NCBI GenBank assembly: GCA_018267965.1
Contig: JAFDXK010000007.1
Span: 1-64,000, forward strand
From: Bacteroidota bacterium
Lineage (GTDB): Bacteria; Bacteroidota; Bacteroidia; Chitinophagales; Chitinophagaceae
Length of the DNA: 64,000 nucleotides
Reading direction: 5' to 3'
Made by a program: the position numbers and the translations under genes. Numbering within the stretch: position 1 is the first letter of the stretch; each line of letters begins with the position of its first letter. Under the pieces are notes generated by a model. The model did not search any database. It saw nothing but the letters and a program-made list of their open reading frames with translations, and was not told where the DNA came from. Shown in pieces: positions 35,122 through 44,878 of this stretch.

Positions 35122-35948
35122 TTTTCATCTTTATTATAAACAAACTTTTCTCCGTCGTAAACATACACCATCCATTTACCCGTCAGTTTATTGTTTTCAG
35201 CTACAGGCAGGTATAGTTTTTGTTTATCAAGGTGTACTGTGATTTCTTCTTTCATTTTTTTAAAATCGTAATTGGCAGCATAATCATAGTGATATTCTAG
35301 TTTGCTTGTATTATCAAAAGGCCCATAGAAAATAACAGCATCAGCTAATTTTTGATTATCTATATAGTATGCACTGATACCTTTGGTGGTTATCCCGGTC
35401 TGGATACCATTATAAACAGGCATATAGTATTTTTTTCTGCTTGCATCAATGCTTAATATGCTAGTATAAGATACTCCCGGTTCAGGGCCATCGCCTACTA
35501 TATGCGACACATCGTTCAGTACTTGTGTTTTAGTGCCGGCATTTGTTTCATACTGTGCAATGATGTTATAATTATGTGTATTGCTATTCCCCGTTTGGCT
35601 GTCCCAGCAATAGATGCGAAATTTTTTATCATCAGAGGTGACAATTTTTAAGTCAGTACCATCCAGTGATTTAAAAATAGCTTGCAGTGTAGCAGGTTGT
35701 CGTGTGCATATATCCTGCAAATAAGTTAGCAGGCTTTTATTGGCAGCAGCTAAAGAATCATCAGGATTTACATTGCCTGCAAAACTTGTGTCATCAGGAG
35801 AATATTCGAAACGCCAGTATTGTATATGTTTCATATGGTCTGCCAGTTTTTGTTCTATATCCTGTACACTTGGTTGTGCATAGGTGTTCAAGGCTGGTAA
35901 TAGCCCGACAGCAATGACTAATATGGTTACAATATACTTACGCATCAT
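35118..35948 (-). CDS. Exported protein of unknown function
   Basis: 276 residues with a signal peptide ending at LNTYAQPS. The mature part is mixed alpha/beta: VQDIEQKLADHMKHIQYWRFEY, GDGPEPGVSYTSILSIDASRKKYYMPVYNGI, and a C-terminal ENNKLTGKWMVYVYDGEKFVYNK. No family was recognised. It lies between the FadN-like gene (three bases) and the TPR gene (4-base overlap), which indicates one operon: beta-oxidation enzyme, two exported proteins, comEC and perhaps purH. Its role beside the TPR protein is unknown. Confidence 0.75.
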   Translation of the reverse strand: MMRKYIVTILVIAVGLLPALNTYAQPSVQDIEQKLADHMKHIQYWRFEYSPDDTSFAGNVNPDDSLAAANKSLLTYLQDICTRQPATLQAIFKSLDGTDLKIVTSDDKKFRIYCWDSQTGNSNTHNYNIIAQYETNAGTKTQVLNDVSHIVGDGPEPGVSYTSILSIDASRKKYYMPVYNGIQTGITTKGISAYYIDNQKLADAVIFYGPFDNTSKLEYHYDYAANYDFKKMKEEITVHLDKQKLYLPVAENNKLTGKWMVYVYDGEKFVYNKDEK

Positions 35949-35951
35949 GCA

Positions 35952-38354
35952 TTAATTTCTCAAAGGCTTGCCTGATTGCAATATACTTTGCAATCTTTCA
36001 AGGGTTTTGCGTTGGCCGCATAGACTTAGAAAAGCTTCACGCTCCAAGTCTAATAAGTATTGCTCGCTTACTAATGTAGGCGCACTCAAATCACCACCAC
36101 ACATTACATACGCCAGTTTCTCAGCAATGAATTTATCATAGTCGCTGATGTATTTGCCCATCCACATACCATGTATACCCGCCATCAGAGGGCCTAAGCC
36201 GCTTTTGCCCTGCACTTTTATATCAGTACGATGTACAGGCTGTGTATAGCCTTGTTCGTGCAACATCAATACTTTGCGTTTGGCATCTGCAATACGCCTG
36301 TCTGGGTTAATGGAAATACCATCACGTCCTTTTTGCATAATAGCCATTTCAAAAGCTTCATGTGCAGAGGTGGCTACCTTCGCAGTGCCTATATTGATGA
36401 ATAATTGCTGCAGGTAATTGAGTTCAATATCTTCTTTTAGATTTCTGTCAGATGCGCGAACTACCATTTCTTTGGTGCCGCCACCACCGGGTATCAAGCC
36501 AACACCAAGCTCTACCAAACCAATATAACTTTCTGCAGCAGCTTGTACTGCATCGGCATGTAGGCACATTTCGCAACCACCGCCTAATGTCAGTCCATGA
36601 GGAGCCATTACAACAGGTATGCTGCTATAGCGCATGCGCATTGTTGCTGCCTGGAACTGGCGCACCGCCATATCCAATTCATCATATTCCTGCTCCGCAG
36701 CAAACATGAATATCAAACCCACGTTAGCACCCGCACTGAAATTGGCACCACCATTAGCAATCACCAATCCTTTATATTGTTGTTCGGCAATAGCTATTGA
36801 TTTATTGATGCCCTCTAAAACCTCGCCGCCTATACTATTCATTTTGGTACTCCAGCGAAGTGCAACCACGCCATCGCCAATATCATATAGTTTGCAGGCA
36901 CTGTTTTTCCAAACCACCTTTTCGTCCAGATGTTCTAACAGGATGAAACTATCTGTGCCTGTAATTGGTTGATATGATTTGGTTTTTAAGTCGTAGTATT
37001 TGCGTTTGCCATTCTCTGTTTTGTAAAAACTTTTGGCACCGCTTGCAAGCATCTCGTTCACCCAGGCAGCAGCGTTGATTCCTGCAGCGTCCATTTGAGC
37101 TAATACTTGCTCTACGCCCAACACATCCCAGCTTTCAAAAGCGCCAATCTCCCAGCCGAAGCCTGCCTTAAGCGCATCATCTATTTTGTATAATTCATCA
37201 GCAATTTCCGGTACACGATTACTTGCGTATGCAAACAGCATTTGATGAAACAGCCTGTAAAATTCACCTGCTTTATCTTGTCCTGCATATAATACTTTCA
37301 GGCGTTGAGCCAGATCATCTACAGGCTTTGCAGCTTCTATTGTCGGGAATTTTGTTTTTTGTTTCGGGCCATACTCCATTGTTTGCAGGTTCAGGGTAAG
37401 TATCTCTGACTTGCCGCCTTCGCCTTTTACTTTCTTATAAAACCCTTGTCCTGTTTTATCGCCCAACCATTTATTCTCCACCATTTTATCAAGGAATGGT
37501 GGCATTTTGAAAATGTCTTTTGCTTCATCATTAGGCACATTCTGCGGTAATGCTTTGGCCACGTGAACTAATGTATCTAGGCCTACCACATCACCAGTAC
37601 GAAAGGTTGCAGACTTGGGCCTGCCCAATATCGTGCCGGTAAGAGAGTCTATTTCGTCTACATTCATGCCCAGTTGCTGCATGGCATGAAACACAGCCAT
37701 AAAACCAAATACGCCTACCCTGTTAGCTATAAATGCAGGAGTGTCTTTACACAAAACAGTTGTTTTACCTAAGTGCCTGTCGCCATATTCCATCAAGAAA
37801 TCAATAACCTCTGGTTTTGTTTTTGGCGCAGGTATAATTTCTAATAGTCGTAAATATCGTGGCGGGTTGAAAAAGTGTGTTCCGCAAAAATGCTGTTGAA
37901 AATCTTCGCTTCTTCCTTCGCTCATCATGTGGATAGGAATACCCGAAGTATTTGTCGTAATGAGTGTGCCGGGTTTGCGATATTTTTCAATTTGAGTGAA
38001 GATTTGCTGCTTGATGTCAAGGCGTTCGATGACTGCTTCTATCACCCAATCGCAATCGGCAATAAGCTGCAGATTATCTTCAATATTCCCTGTTGTAACA
38101 TTTTTAGCTACTTCTTTTGTATAAACAGCGCTCGGCTTTGATTTTAGAGTAGCCTGTAAAGCATCATTTACTATCCGGTTCCTGAAGGACTTTTTATCTG
38201 TTGTAATACCTTTTGCTGTTTCAGCAGGTGTCAATTCTTTGGGTACGATATCCAGTAATAAAACCTCAACACCAATGCCTGCAAAATGACAGGCAATTCG
38301 GCTGCCCATTACCCCGCTACCTATAATAGCTACTTTTTTGATAGCCCTGTTCAT
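35952..38354 (-). CDS. 3-hydroxyacyl-CoA dehydrogenase/enoyl-CoA hydratase (FadN-like)
   Basis: 800 residues. Domain order is dehydrogenase first, hydratase last, as in Bacillus FadN and opposite to FadB. The NAD-binding motif is VAIIGSGVMGSRIACHFAG (about 7-25). HFFNPPRYLRLLEIIPAPKT and the catalytic His/Glu region follow, with DVVGLDTLVHVAKAL in the C-terminal dehydrogenase domain. The hydratase part (about 500-740) contains NGGANFSAGANVG and GVGLIPGGGGTKEM. It would hydrate enoyl-CoA and oxidise 3-hydroxyacyl-CoA in fatty acid degradation. Thiolase and acyl-CoA dehydrogenase partners are not adjacent in this window. Confidence 0.92.
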   Translation of the reverse strand: MNRAIKKVAIIGSGVMGSRIACHFAGIGVEVLLLDIVPKELTPAETAKGITTDKKSFRNRIVNDALQATLKSKPSAVYTKEVAKNVTTGNIEDNLQLIADCDWVIEAVIERLDIKQQIFTQIEKYRKPGTLITTNTSGIPIHMMSEGRSEDFQQHFCGTHFFNPPRYLRLLEIIPAPKTKPEVIDFLMEYGDRHLGKTTVLCKDTPAFIANRVGVFGFMAVFHAMQQLGMNVDEIDSLTGTILGRPKSATFRTGDVVGLDTLVHVAKALPQNVPNDEAKDIFKMPPFLDKMVENKWLGDKTGQGFYKKVKGEGGKSEILTLNLQTMEYGPKQKTKFPTIEAAKPVDDLAQRLKVLYAGQDKAGEFYRLFHQMLFAYASNRVPEIADELYKIDDALKAGFGWEIGAFESWDVLGVEQVLAQMDAAGINAAAWVNEMLASGAKSFYKTENGKRKYYDLKTKSYQPITGTDSFILLEHLDEKVVWKNSACKLYDIGDGVVALRWSTKMNSIGGEVLEGINKSIAIAEQQYKGLVIANGGANFSAGANVGLIFMFAAEQEYDELDMAVRQFQAATMRMRYSSIPVVMAPHGLTLGGGCEMCLHADAVQAAAESYIGLVELGVGLIPGGGGTKEMVVRASDRNLKEDIELNYLQQLFINIGTAKVATSAHEAFEMAIMQKGRDGISINPDRRIADAKRKVLMLHEQGYTQPVHRTDIKVQGKSGLGPLMAGIHGMWMGKYISDYDKFIAEKLAYVMCGGDLSAPTLVSEQYLLDLEREAFLSLCGQRKTLERLQSILQSGKPLRN

Positions 38355-38477
38355 TATTCAATAATTTTAACCCTACAATTTACTCAAAAACGCTCAGTAT
38401 ATCAGACCTTATAATAATCTTAACATGTAGCCAGTATGGAATATGTGCTTAGCAGCTTCTTAGCAAAAAGCCATACT

Positions 38478-38981
38478 ATGCGTACCTCAATTTATCTACT
38501 GATTTTCACAGCTGTTTTCCTTTCATGTAAAGGCGAAACTAGCCTCTCACCTACTGCTGTTATTGACAGCATTGTTGTTAAAAAAGACACCCGTATGATG
38601 TACGTATTTGAGCATGGCAAACTACTTAAAACCTATCGTATTGCTCTGGGCTTAGAACCTAAAGGGCGAAAACATATACAAGGAGATATGCGTACCCCCG
38701 AAGGGTTGTATCGAATAAATAATAAAAATCCCTTTAGCGATTACCATAAAAACCTGGGTATTTCTTACCCGAATGCTGCAGATAAAGCAAATGCCACTAA
38801 ATTAGGCAAGTCTCCGGGTGGAGATGTCAAAATACATGGACTACCTAAAGGACAGGGCTATATTGGCTCAGCACACAGGCTGAAAGACTGGACACATGGC
38901 TGCATAGCTATTACTAACGAAGAAATAGATGAATTATATTCTCATGTGAGTGTGGGAATACCGATTAATATCCTGCCATAA
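38478..38981 (+). CDS. L,D-transpeptidase-like (YkuD) lipoprotein
   Basis: The ATG at 38478 gives 167 residues with lipobox AVFLSCKG (Cys about 17). The YkuD domain has VKKDTRMMYVFEHGKLLKTYRIALG, then HGL near 130 and the active-site THGCIAITNEEIDELY, with the nucleophilic Cys in HGC. It may cross-link peptidoglycan or attach proteins to it; family members with this GD.KTPEG-like motif (GDMRTPEGLYRINNKNP) are mostly uncharacterised. It is followed 17 bases later by pheS. Confidence 0.88.
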   Translation: MRTSIYLLIFTAVFLSCKGETSLSPTAVIDSIVVKKDTRMMYVFEHGKLLKTYRIALGLEPKGRKHIQGDMRTPEGLYRINNKNPFSDYHKNLGISYPNAADKANATKLGKSPGGDVKIHGLPKGQGYIGSAHRLKDWTHGCIAITNEEIDELYSHVSVGIPINILP

Positions 38982-38997
38982 CTTATCTTTACATCTT

Positions 38998-40023
38998 ATG
39001 CAATCCTTACTGGACATTCTAAAGACGCACGAAGAAGAGATCAACGCTTTCAACCCCGGCAATGCATCCGAGTTGGAAGAATACCGTATTAAATACTTAG
39101 GTACTAAAGGCATTGTAAAAAATGTCTTTGGCGAAATGAAAAATGTGCCTGTTGAGCAAAAGAAAGAAGCAGGACAAAAATTAAATGCTTTTAAAGTTCT
39201 TGCCGAAGAAAAATATGAAGCATTTAAACATTTAAATGAAGGCAACAATAGTAAATCTGATGATGCAGATATTACCCTTCCGGGTACACAATTGCCATTA
39301 GGTACAAGACACCCGCTGCGCATGGTAGAAAATGAAATTGTTTCCATTTTTGAAAAAATAGGATTTAGTGTAGCTACAGGGCCTGAGATAGAAGATGACT
39401 GGCATAATTTCACTTCGCTGAACATGCCTGAACATCACCCTGCGCGCGATATGCAGGATACTTTCTATGTTTCTCAAAATCCTGATTGGGTGCTTCGTAC
39501 ACATACCTCATCGGTACAGGCACGCATTATGGAGCAAGGTAACTTACCTGTTCGTGTAATATGCCCGGGCCGTGTATATCGTAATGAAACTATATCAGCA
39601 CGTGCACATTGTTTCTTCCATCAGTGCGAAGGATTGTATATAGATAAGAATGTGTCGTTCGCAGATTTGAAACAAACACTTTATTACTTCGTAACCGAAA
39701 TGTTTGGCGCTGATACTAAAGTGCGTTTCCGTCCTTCATATTTCCCGTTCACAGAGCCAAGTGCAGAGATGGATATATCTTGTACAGTATGTGGTGGTAG
39801 CGGTTGCAGCCTTTGTAAGCATACAGGTTGGGTAGAGATATTGGGTTGTGGTATGGTGCATCCTAATATGCTTCGCAATTTTAAGATTGACCCTGAAGTA
39901 TATACCGGCTTTGCATTTGGTATGGGTGTAGAACGTATTACGCAAATCAAATACCAGGTGAATGACTTGCGCTTGTATTCACAAAACGATGTGCGATTCC
40001 TCAAACAGTTCCAATCGCTATAA
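38998..40023 (+). CDS. pheS: Phenylalanyl-tRNA synthetase alpha subunit
   Basis: The ATG at 38998 gives 341 residues; an earlier in-frame start overlaps the previous gene and was rejected. The coiled-coil N-terminal arm (about 1-85) is followed by the class II catalytic core: motif 2 region CPGRVYRNETISARAHCFFHQCEGLYID (about 183-210), FRPSYFPFTEPSAEMD and the motif 3 FAFGMGVERITQIKY. A four-Cys segment CTVCGGSGCSLC is also present, as in several bacterial PheS. The beta-subunit gene pheT is not in the window. Confidence 0.97.
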   Translation: MQSLLDILKTHEEEINAFNPGNASELEEYRIKYLGTKGIVKNVFGEMKNVPVEQKKEAGQKLNAFKVLAEEKYEAFKHLNEGNNSKSDDADITLPGTQLPLGTRHPLRMVENEIVSIFEKIGFSVATGPEIEDDWHNFTSLNMPEHHPARDMQDTFYVSQNPDWVLRTHTSSVQARIMEQGNLPVRVICPGRVYRNETISARAHCFFHQCEGLYIDKNVSFADLKQTLYYFVTEMFGADTKVRFRPSYFPFTEPSAEMDISCTVCGGSGCSLCKHTGWVEILGCGMVHPNMLRNFKIDPEVYTGFAFGMGVERITQIKYQVNDLRLYSQNDVRFLKQFQSL

Positions 40024-40038
40024 TTCAAGGACTCGCTT

Positions 40039-41046
40039 TTGAATGCCTTAAAAAATATTACCCTCGTTACCGGTGCCAGTGGTTTTGTGGGCAGGCATTT
40101 AGTTAAGTATTTATCTGAAAAAGGTAAACTGGTAAAGGCATTGTATAATAACACAATACCCGATGAATCTTTATTGCAACTAAAAGGAATTATTTGGCAG
40201 AAATGCGATTTACTGGATGTGTATGATGTAGAGTCGGTGATGCAAGATGTTGATGAAATATATCATTGTGCCGCAATGGTTTCTTTTCGAAGAGAAGATA
40301 GATTGCAGATGATGCATTTTAATTTGGAATCGACCACCAATATTGTGAATGCAGCATTGGATGCAGGTATACGAAAGTTGTTGTACATGAGTTCTATAGC
40401 CACATTAGGACGTAACGGAGAAGGCAAAGAAATAAGTGAAGAAACCCAATGGGAAGAAAGTGTCCATAATTCAATGTACTCTCAAAGCAAATACAATGCA
40501 GAATTAGAAGTATGGCGAGGCATGGCAGAAGGGTTAAATGCTGTGATTGTCAACCCTGGTATCATATTGGGAGAAGGAGATTGGGATAAAGGTTCCAGCC
40601 GGTTGATGAAAGTAGTGTATAAAGAGTTTCCTTTCTACACTTCAGGTATTAATGCATGGGTAGATGTAAAAGATGTAGTTGATATCAGTTATCGTTTGAT
40701 GGAAAGTGGTATTGCTGATGAAAGATTTATTTTGAGCTCAGGCAACTATGCTTATAAAGACATTTTCAGCAGAATGGCTGCGGCTCTTAACAGGAAACCA
40801 CCTTATATACGTGCCAATAAATGGATGACAAGTTTGGTATGGCGCATCAGTGTTTTGAAAAACAAACTTTTAGGAGGCGATATCACCATTACTAAAGAAA
40901 CAGCACGCACTTCTCAAAGCAAAAACTATTACAACAATCAAAAACTGATTAAGTACCTGCCGGAATTTCAATATACTCCATTGGATAGTACCATCAAGCG
41001 TATGGCTGTGGCTTATATTGCAGAAAACAGGCTAAAAAATCAATAA
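40039..41046 (+). CDS. NAD-dependent epimerase/dehydratase-type extended SDR
   Basis: 335 residues. The N-terminal Rossmann motif TLVTGASGFVGRHLVKYL begins eight residues after the start, and the catalytic pair is YSQSKYNAE (near residue 154). The INAWVDVKDVVDISYRLME stretch is typical of the DFR/epimerase group. The start must be TTG at 40039, since no ATG, GTG or earlier start leaves the nucleotide motif intact. Substrate is unknown: sugar nucleotides, flavonoid-like or steroid-like compounds are all possible. It lies 15 bases after pheS. Confidence 0.85.
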   Translation: MNALKNITLVTGASGFVGRHLVKYLSEKGKLVKALYNNTIPDESLLQLKGIIWQKCDLLDVYDVESVMQDVDEIYHCAAMVSFRREDRLQMMHFNLESTTNIVNAALDAGIRKLLYMSSIATLGRNGEGKEISEETQWEESVHNSMYSQSKYNAELEVWRGMAEGLNAVIVNPGIILGEGDWDKGSSRLMKVVYKEFPFYTSGINAWVDVKDVVDISYRLMESGIADERFILSSGNYAYKDIFSRMAAALNRKPPYIRANKWMTSLVWRISVLKNKLLGGDITITKETARTSQSKNYYNNQKLIKYLPEFQYTPLDSTIKRMAVAYIAENRLKNQ

Positions 41047-41243
41047 TTTATTGGTTTTTTAAGAAAAACAGTTGTAAACTTGCAACAACAACATTAGTTG
41101 TTCTATTCTATTATTCAGGAAACCTGAATCTTTCCCAAACTTTTATCGATGAATGCCGGCAATGCCGGAGGGGTTAATAAAAGGGAATTTTAAGAATTTG
41201 TATAGCGTTTTGAGGACACAAATCATAATAAGTAAATAATTAC
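41047..41243 (+). promoter_or_regulatory. Leader region upstream of rho
   Basis: 197 bases hold no gene. Two short inverted repeats are visible: ATTCAGG/CCTGAAT around 41115-41131 and GCCGG(C)/(G)CCGG around 41156-41169. Rho genes are often autoregulated in their leader in other bacteria, so this leader is a candidate for that, but the sequence shows only the structures. Confidence 0.35.
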
Positions 41244-42821
41244 ATGCCGTACGATATATCGCAGCTGAATGAAATGCTCGTACCCGAATTGGTAGACGTA
41301 GCACAATCGATGAAAATACCTAACCCGCGCACACTCGACAAAAAAGATTTAATCAATAAAATATTACAGCAACAAACAATGAGCCAGTCAGAAGGTGAAG
41401 AAAAAAAACGCCGCGCACGCAAGCCGAAAGCTGAAGATGCTCCTGCAGCAGCAGTGCCCGAAGATGACAGTAAAAAACGTCGCTTAAGAAAACCCAAAAA
41501 TGAAGAGGCTTCTCCTGAAGTAGAGGAAGTTGCATCTGAGGCTGAAACTGTAGTAGAAGATTCTGGTATCATTATGCCGAGCAATACTGAAGCTGAAGTA
41601 CAACCTGCCCAGGAATCTAATGGCGATAATGGTGGTCAGCAACATCAGCATCATCAACACCGCCACCAACGTAGAGAACAGCCGCAAAGCAATTTCAATG
41701 TAGAATTTGACGGACAAGTTTTCAGTGAAGGTGTGTTGGAAATGATGCCTGATGGCTATGGTTTCCTTCGCAGCAGCGATTATAACTATTTAAGTTCTCC
41801 GGATGATGTTTATGTGTCTCCGTCTCAAATAAAGTTATTTGGTTTAAAAACCGGCGACACAGTACGTGGTACAGTACGCCCCCCAAAAGAAGGTGAAAAA
41901 TATTTCGCTTTATTGAAAGTTGATACTATCAATGGCAAGCAACCTGACGAGATACGCGACCGTGTACCATTCGATTATCTGACACCGCTTTTCCCTTACG
42001 AAAAATTAAATCTTTCAGGCACTGCTAATAATTACAGCACACGCATTATGGACCTCTTTACTCCTATCGGTAAAGGCCAGCGTGGGTTGATAGTGGCACA
42101 ACCTAAAACAGGTAAAACCATGTTGCTGAAAGAGGTGGCTAATGCTATTGCTGCTAACCACCCTGAATGTTACCTGATGATTGTACTCGTGGATGAACGC
42201 CCTGAAGAGGTAACGGATATGCAACGCAGTGTACGTGCAGAAGTTATCGCATCTACATTTGATGAACCAGCTGATAAACACGTGAAAGTTTCTACTATTG
42301 CATTGCAAAAAGCAAAACGCCTTGTAGAGGTTGGACATGATGTGGTTATCCTGCTTGATTCTATTACACGTTTGGCTCGTGCTCACAACACAGTTGCTCC
42401 TGCTAGCGGTAAAGTATTAAGTGGTGGTGTGGAAGCTAACGCAATGCAGAAACCAAAACAGTTCTTTGGTGCTGCACGTAAAATAGAAAATGGAGGTTCG
42501 CTTACTATCCTTGCAACAGCATTGATAGATACGGGTTCTAAAATGGACGAAGTAATATTTGAAGAATTCAAGGGTACGGGTAACATGGAATTGCAGCTAG
42601 ACCGCAAGTTGGCTAACAAGCGTGTATTCCCGGCTATTGATATTACATCATCATCTACACGCCGTGATGACTTGTTGCTGGATAAAGATGTACTCAACAA
42701 GATGTGGATACTCCGCAATCACATCGCAGATATGCATACCGATGAGGCAATGAACTTCTTATTGCAGCAAATGAAAGGAACGAAGAGCAATGAAGAATTC
42801 CTGACTGTGATGGGTAAATAA
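41244..42821 (+). CDS. rho: Transcription termination factor Rho
   Basis: 525 residues, about 100 longer than the E. coli protein. The N-terminal helix bundle ([21 protein letters not shown]) is followed by a charged, low-complexity insert (about 45-150) rich in Lys/Arg/Glu and ending in Gln/His/Arg repeats. The RNA-binding cold-shock-like domain follows ([30 protein letters not shown]), then the ATPase: Walker [10 protein letters not shown], Walker [19 protein letters not shown], and the Q/R-loop. Such inserts are typical of Bacteroidota Rho and may promote condensation or extra RNA contacts. A strong terminator follows. Confidence 0.97.
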   Translation: MPYDISQLNEMLVPELVDVAQSMKIPNPRTLDKKDLINKILQQQTMSQSEGEEKKRRARKPKAEDAPAAAVPEDDSKKRRLRKPKNEEASPEVEEVASEAETVVEDSGIIMPSNTEAEVQPAQESNGDNGGQQHQHHQHRHQRREQPQSNFNVEFDGQVFSEGVLEMMPDGYGFLRSSDYNYLSSPDDVYVSPSQIKLFGLKTGDTVRGTVRPPKEGEKYFALLKVDTINGKQPDEIRDRVPFDYLTPLFPYEKLNLSGTANNYSTRIMDLFTPIGKGQRGLIVAQPKTGKTMLLKEVANAIAANHPECYLMIVLVDERPEEVTDMQRSVRAEVIASTFDEPADKHVKVSTIALQKAKRLVEVGHDVVILLDSITRLARAHNTVAPASGKVLSGGVEANAMQKPKQFFGAARKIENGGSLTILATALIDTGSKMDEVIFEEFKGTGNMELQLDRKLANKRVFPAIDITSSSTRRDDLLLDKDVLNKMWILRNHIADMHTDEAMNFLLQQMKGTKSNEEFLTVMGK

Positions 42822-42846
42822 TTAAGAAATATATATTGAATGAATA

Positions 42847-42871
42847 AAAGGCAGCTATTAGCTGCCTTTTA
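42847..42871. terminator. Bidirectional terminator
   Basis: Arms AAAAGGCAGCTA/TAGCTGCCTTTT form a perfect hairpin between the convergent rho gene and the DUF6265-like gene, with T-run on both sides. Confidence 0.85.
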
Positions 42872-43348
42872 TTTTATACGTTGGTAATTAAATTCCAGTT
42901 TTTTACTACTATTTGTTAACCCATCTGATACACAAGCATAGATGGTACTGTCCGACTGCTTTTTGTAAAGAATGTATTTCGGAAAATCATGTTCCGGATT
43001 TTCGAAAAGGAGCTCTTTTGAGTTAGGGTTCATCTTAAAAACTATTTCCTTGCTCTTGTTTTGATTGCTCACAGTGGGCATATAATAAAGGGTGTCATTT
43101 TGTAAAAGCAGGCGAATACTTTCGTGTTCTTCTGTATCACCCGTAATATTGATAAAACTACTTGTACCAATAAAAAATGTGTCATTAACCTGCTGCCAGG
43201 ACTCTATAATTTTGCCATCAGGCATATTCATTTGCCAGCCACCAATAAGCCAGGATATCTCATTCATTTTAATGCCATGGTTATTCGCATCATGATTTGA
43301 ATTGCATGATAAGCCAAGGATACATGCAATCACAACTAGTTTTTTCAT
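42869..43348 (-). CDS. DUF6265-like lipoprotein
   Basis: The ATG at 43348 gives 159 residues with a lipoprotein signal (lipobox LGLSCNS, Cys about 14). The domain pattern ISWLIGGWQMNMPDGKIIESWQQ, then ESIRLLLQNDTLYYMP and KELLFENPEHDFPKYILYKK fits DUF6265, a beta-barrel lipocalin-like fold of unknown ligand. An upstream start would overlap the divergent DUF5655-like gene and is less likely. It is convergent with rho. Confidence 0.72.
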   Translation of the reverse strand: MKKLVVIACILGLSCNSNHDANNHGIKMNEISWLIGGWQMNMPDGKIIESWQQVNDTFFIGTSSFINITGDTEEHESIRLLLQNDTLYYMPTVSNQNKSKEIVFKMNPNSKELLFENPEHDFPKYILYKKQSDSTIYACVSDGLTNSSKKLEFNYQRIK

Positions 43349-43375
43349 ACCGTGTAAGATAATTATTTTTATTGC

Positions 43376-43783
43376 ATGTGGACTTGCCCTAAATGTGGAA
43401 GAACTTTTAAGCGCGTTACCGGTTATCACAGTTGTGTGACTGTGACAGAAGAAGAGTTGTTGGCTAAAGCCGGAGATAATGTAAAGGAGATATACAAAAA
43501 GATAAAAAAGACCGTATTGAAGTTTGGAGAAGTGCAGATCAATTGCTCTAAAAGAGGTATATACTTTAAAAACGGTTCTACTTTTCTGGCAGTCATTCCA
43601 CGTAAGTTAACAATGGACGTTGAGTTCATTTTGCCTGTTGTAGTAAATGAATTTCCAATCATAAAAATGTTACGTATGTCTAAAAACAGGATAGCACATA
43701 CAGTAAAAATAGATGCTCCTGATGACGTAGATGCACAATTGCTGAATTGGTTTAAAGAGGGCTACGATAGTCTTAAATCTTAG
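43376..43783 (+). CDS. DUF5655-domain protein with zinc-ribbon N-terminus
   Basis: 135 residues. The N-terminus WTCPKCGRTFKRVTGYHSC has the Cys-x2-Cys...His...Cys pattern of a zinc finger. The rest (about 30-130) has the DUF5655 pattern, with KKTVLKFGEVQINCSKRGIYFKNGSTFLAVIPRK and RIAHTVKIDAPDDVDAQLLNWFKEGY. No signal peptide is present, so it is cytoplasmic; the function of the domain is unknown. It is divergent from the preceding lipoprotein gene, with 27 bases between start codons. Confidence 0.75.
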   Translation: MWTCPKCGRTFKRVTGYHSCVTVTEEELLAKAGDNVKEIYKKIKKTVLKFGEVQINCSKRGIYFKNGSTFLAVIPRKLTMDVEFILPVVVNEFPIIKMLRMSKNRIAHTVKIDAPDDVDAQLLNWFKEGYDSLKS

Positions 43784-43897
43784 GCTTGTCACCACATTGT
43801 AAATCTATTCGCTGTTTTATATTTTCTTAAGACGGCTTTAGTTTTTTTAAGAATTGCAACCGCTTGCATGAGATAGTTTCGTAAAAAACAGCAACCT

Positions 43898-44878
43898 ATG
43901 CGAAATCTATTACTCATACTTATTTTCTTATTTGCCTTTTCTAAGGTGTTTGCACAAACTAATTACTACATGTTGAAAGTGCAAAGCAATAGCTATTCTG
44001 ATTTGACAGGCGATATACCATTGGCTATTAAATTCGCATCGGGTGATGCTTTTGAACTAAAAGAACTTTATGGAGAGACATTTAAGTTGTTTGGCAAGTC
44101 ATTAACAATGGATACACTTACCAAAGGAATACTCATATTCCCTAATGCCTTTGTAGAAGTTGTTGATAATAATGATATTATGGTATTTGACGGGTTGATA
44201 CGTGAGCTTGACTCAATTGATAATACCTCAAAAATATCGTACAAGATAGAAGGTAGCAGCGGCAAAAAAATAATAAAAGTGCAATGGAAAAACTTACGAG
44301 TTCATTCAGGTCTGGCAAGTAACTATGTAAACCTGCAGATATGGATTTACCAGGAAAATGATATAGTGGAATACCGTTACGGTCCGTCTTCTGTAGATAA
44401 TGCTTCAGGATACACCCAAGCAACAGGCCCTTCAGTAGGTATCTTTTATTCTACCTCAACAGTATCTACCATGTACCAGAAAATATGGATATCAGGTACG
44501 CCTCCTTCTATTATTGTTGATACTTTAAAAAATACCAATTTGCCGAATATATTTGGTGTGCCTGCTAACGGAACAGTGTATCAATTTATACCTAAAACAG
44601 TTGCTGCATCAGTTAAAGAGATATCTACTGCTGATAAGTTTAGTATCTATCCAAACCCTGCAAATGATAAGATAATTATTGCATCTATTGGACATCTGAA
44701 CTCAAATGTTGCTATAAGCTTACATACTGTAACAGGGCAATTGATAAAACGATATGATTATAAACACGGGCAAAAAGAATTGACTATTCCTGTAAGTAGC
44801 CTTGCAAATGGTAATTATATTATATCAATTGAAAGTAGCGGGAATCATCAGCAAAAGCAAATAATTGTTCAACATTAA
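43898..44878 (+). CDS. Secreted protein with T9SS sorting domain
   Basis: 326 residues with a signal peptide ending SKVFAQT. The middle part (about 20-230) is beta-rich, with the stretch VQWKNLRVHSGLASNYVNLQIWIYQENDIVEYRYGPSSVDN, a pattern common in large Bacteroidota surface proteins. The last ~75 residues form a sorting domain: FSIYPNPANDKIIIA, then VTGQLIKRYDYKHGQ, ending QQKQIIVQH. Its role is unknown. Its stop codon overlaps that of the convergent adenosyltransferase gene by four bases. Confidence 0.83.
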   Translation: MRNLLLILIFLFAFSKVFAQTNYYMLKVQSNSYSDLTGDIPLAIKFASGDAFELKELYGETFKLFGKSLTMDTLTKGILIFPNAFVEVVDNNDIMVFDGLIRELDSIDNTSKISYKIEGSSGKKIIKVQWKNLRVHSGLASNYVNLQIWIYQENDIVEYRYGPSSVDNASGYTQATGPSVGIFYSTSTVSTMYQKIWISGTPPSIIVDTLKNTNLPNIFGVPANGTVYQFIPKTVAASVKEISTADKFSIYPNPANDKIIIASIGHLNSNVAISLHTVTGQLIKRYDYKHGQKELTIPVSSLANGNYIISIESSGNHQQKQIIVQH

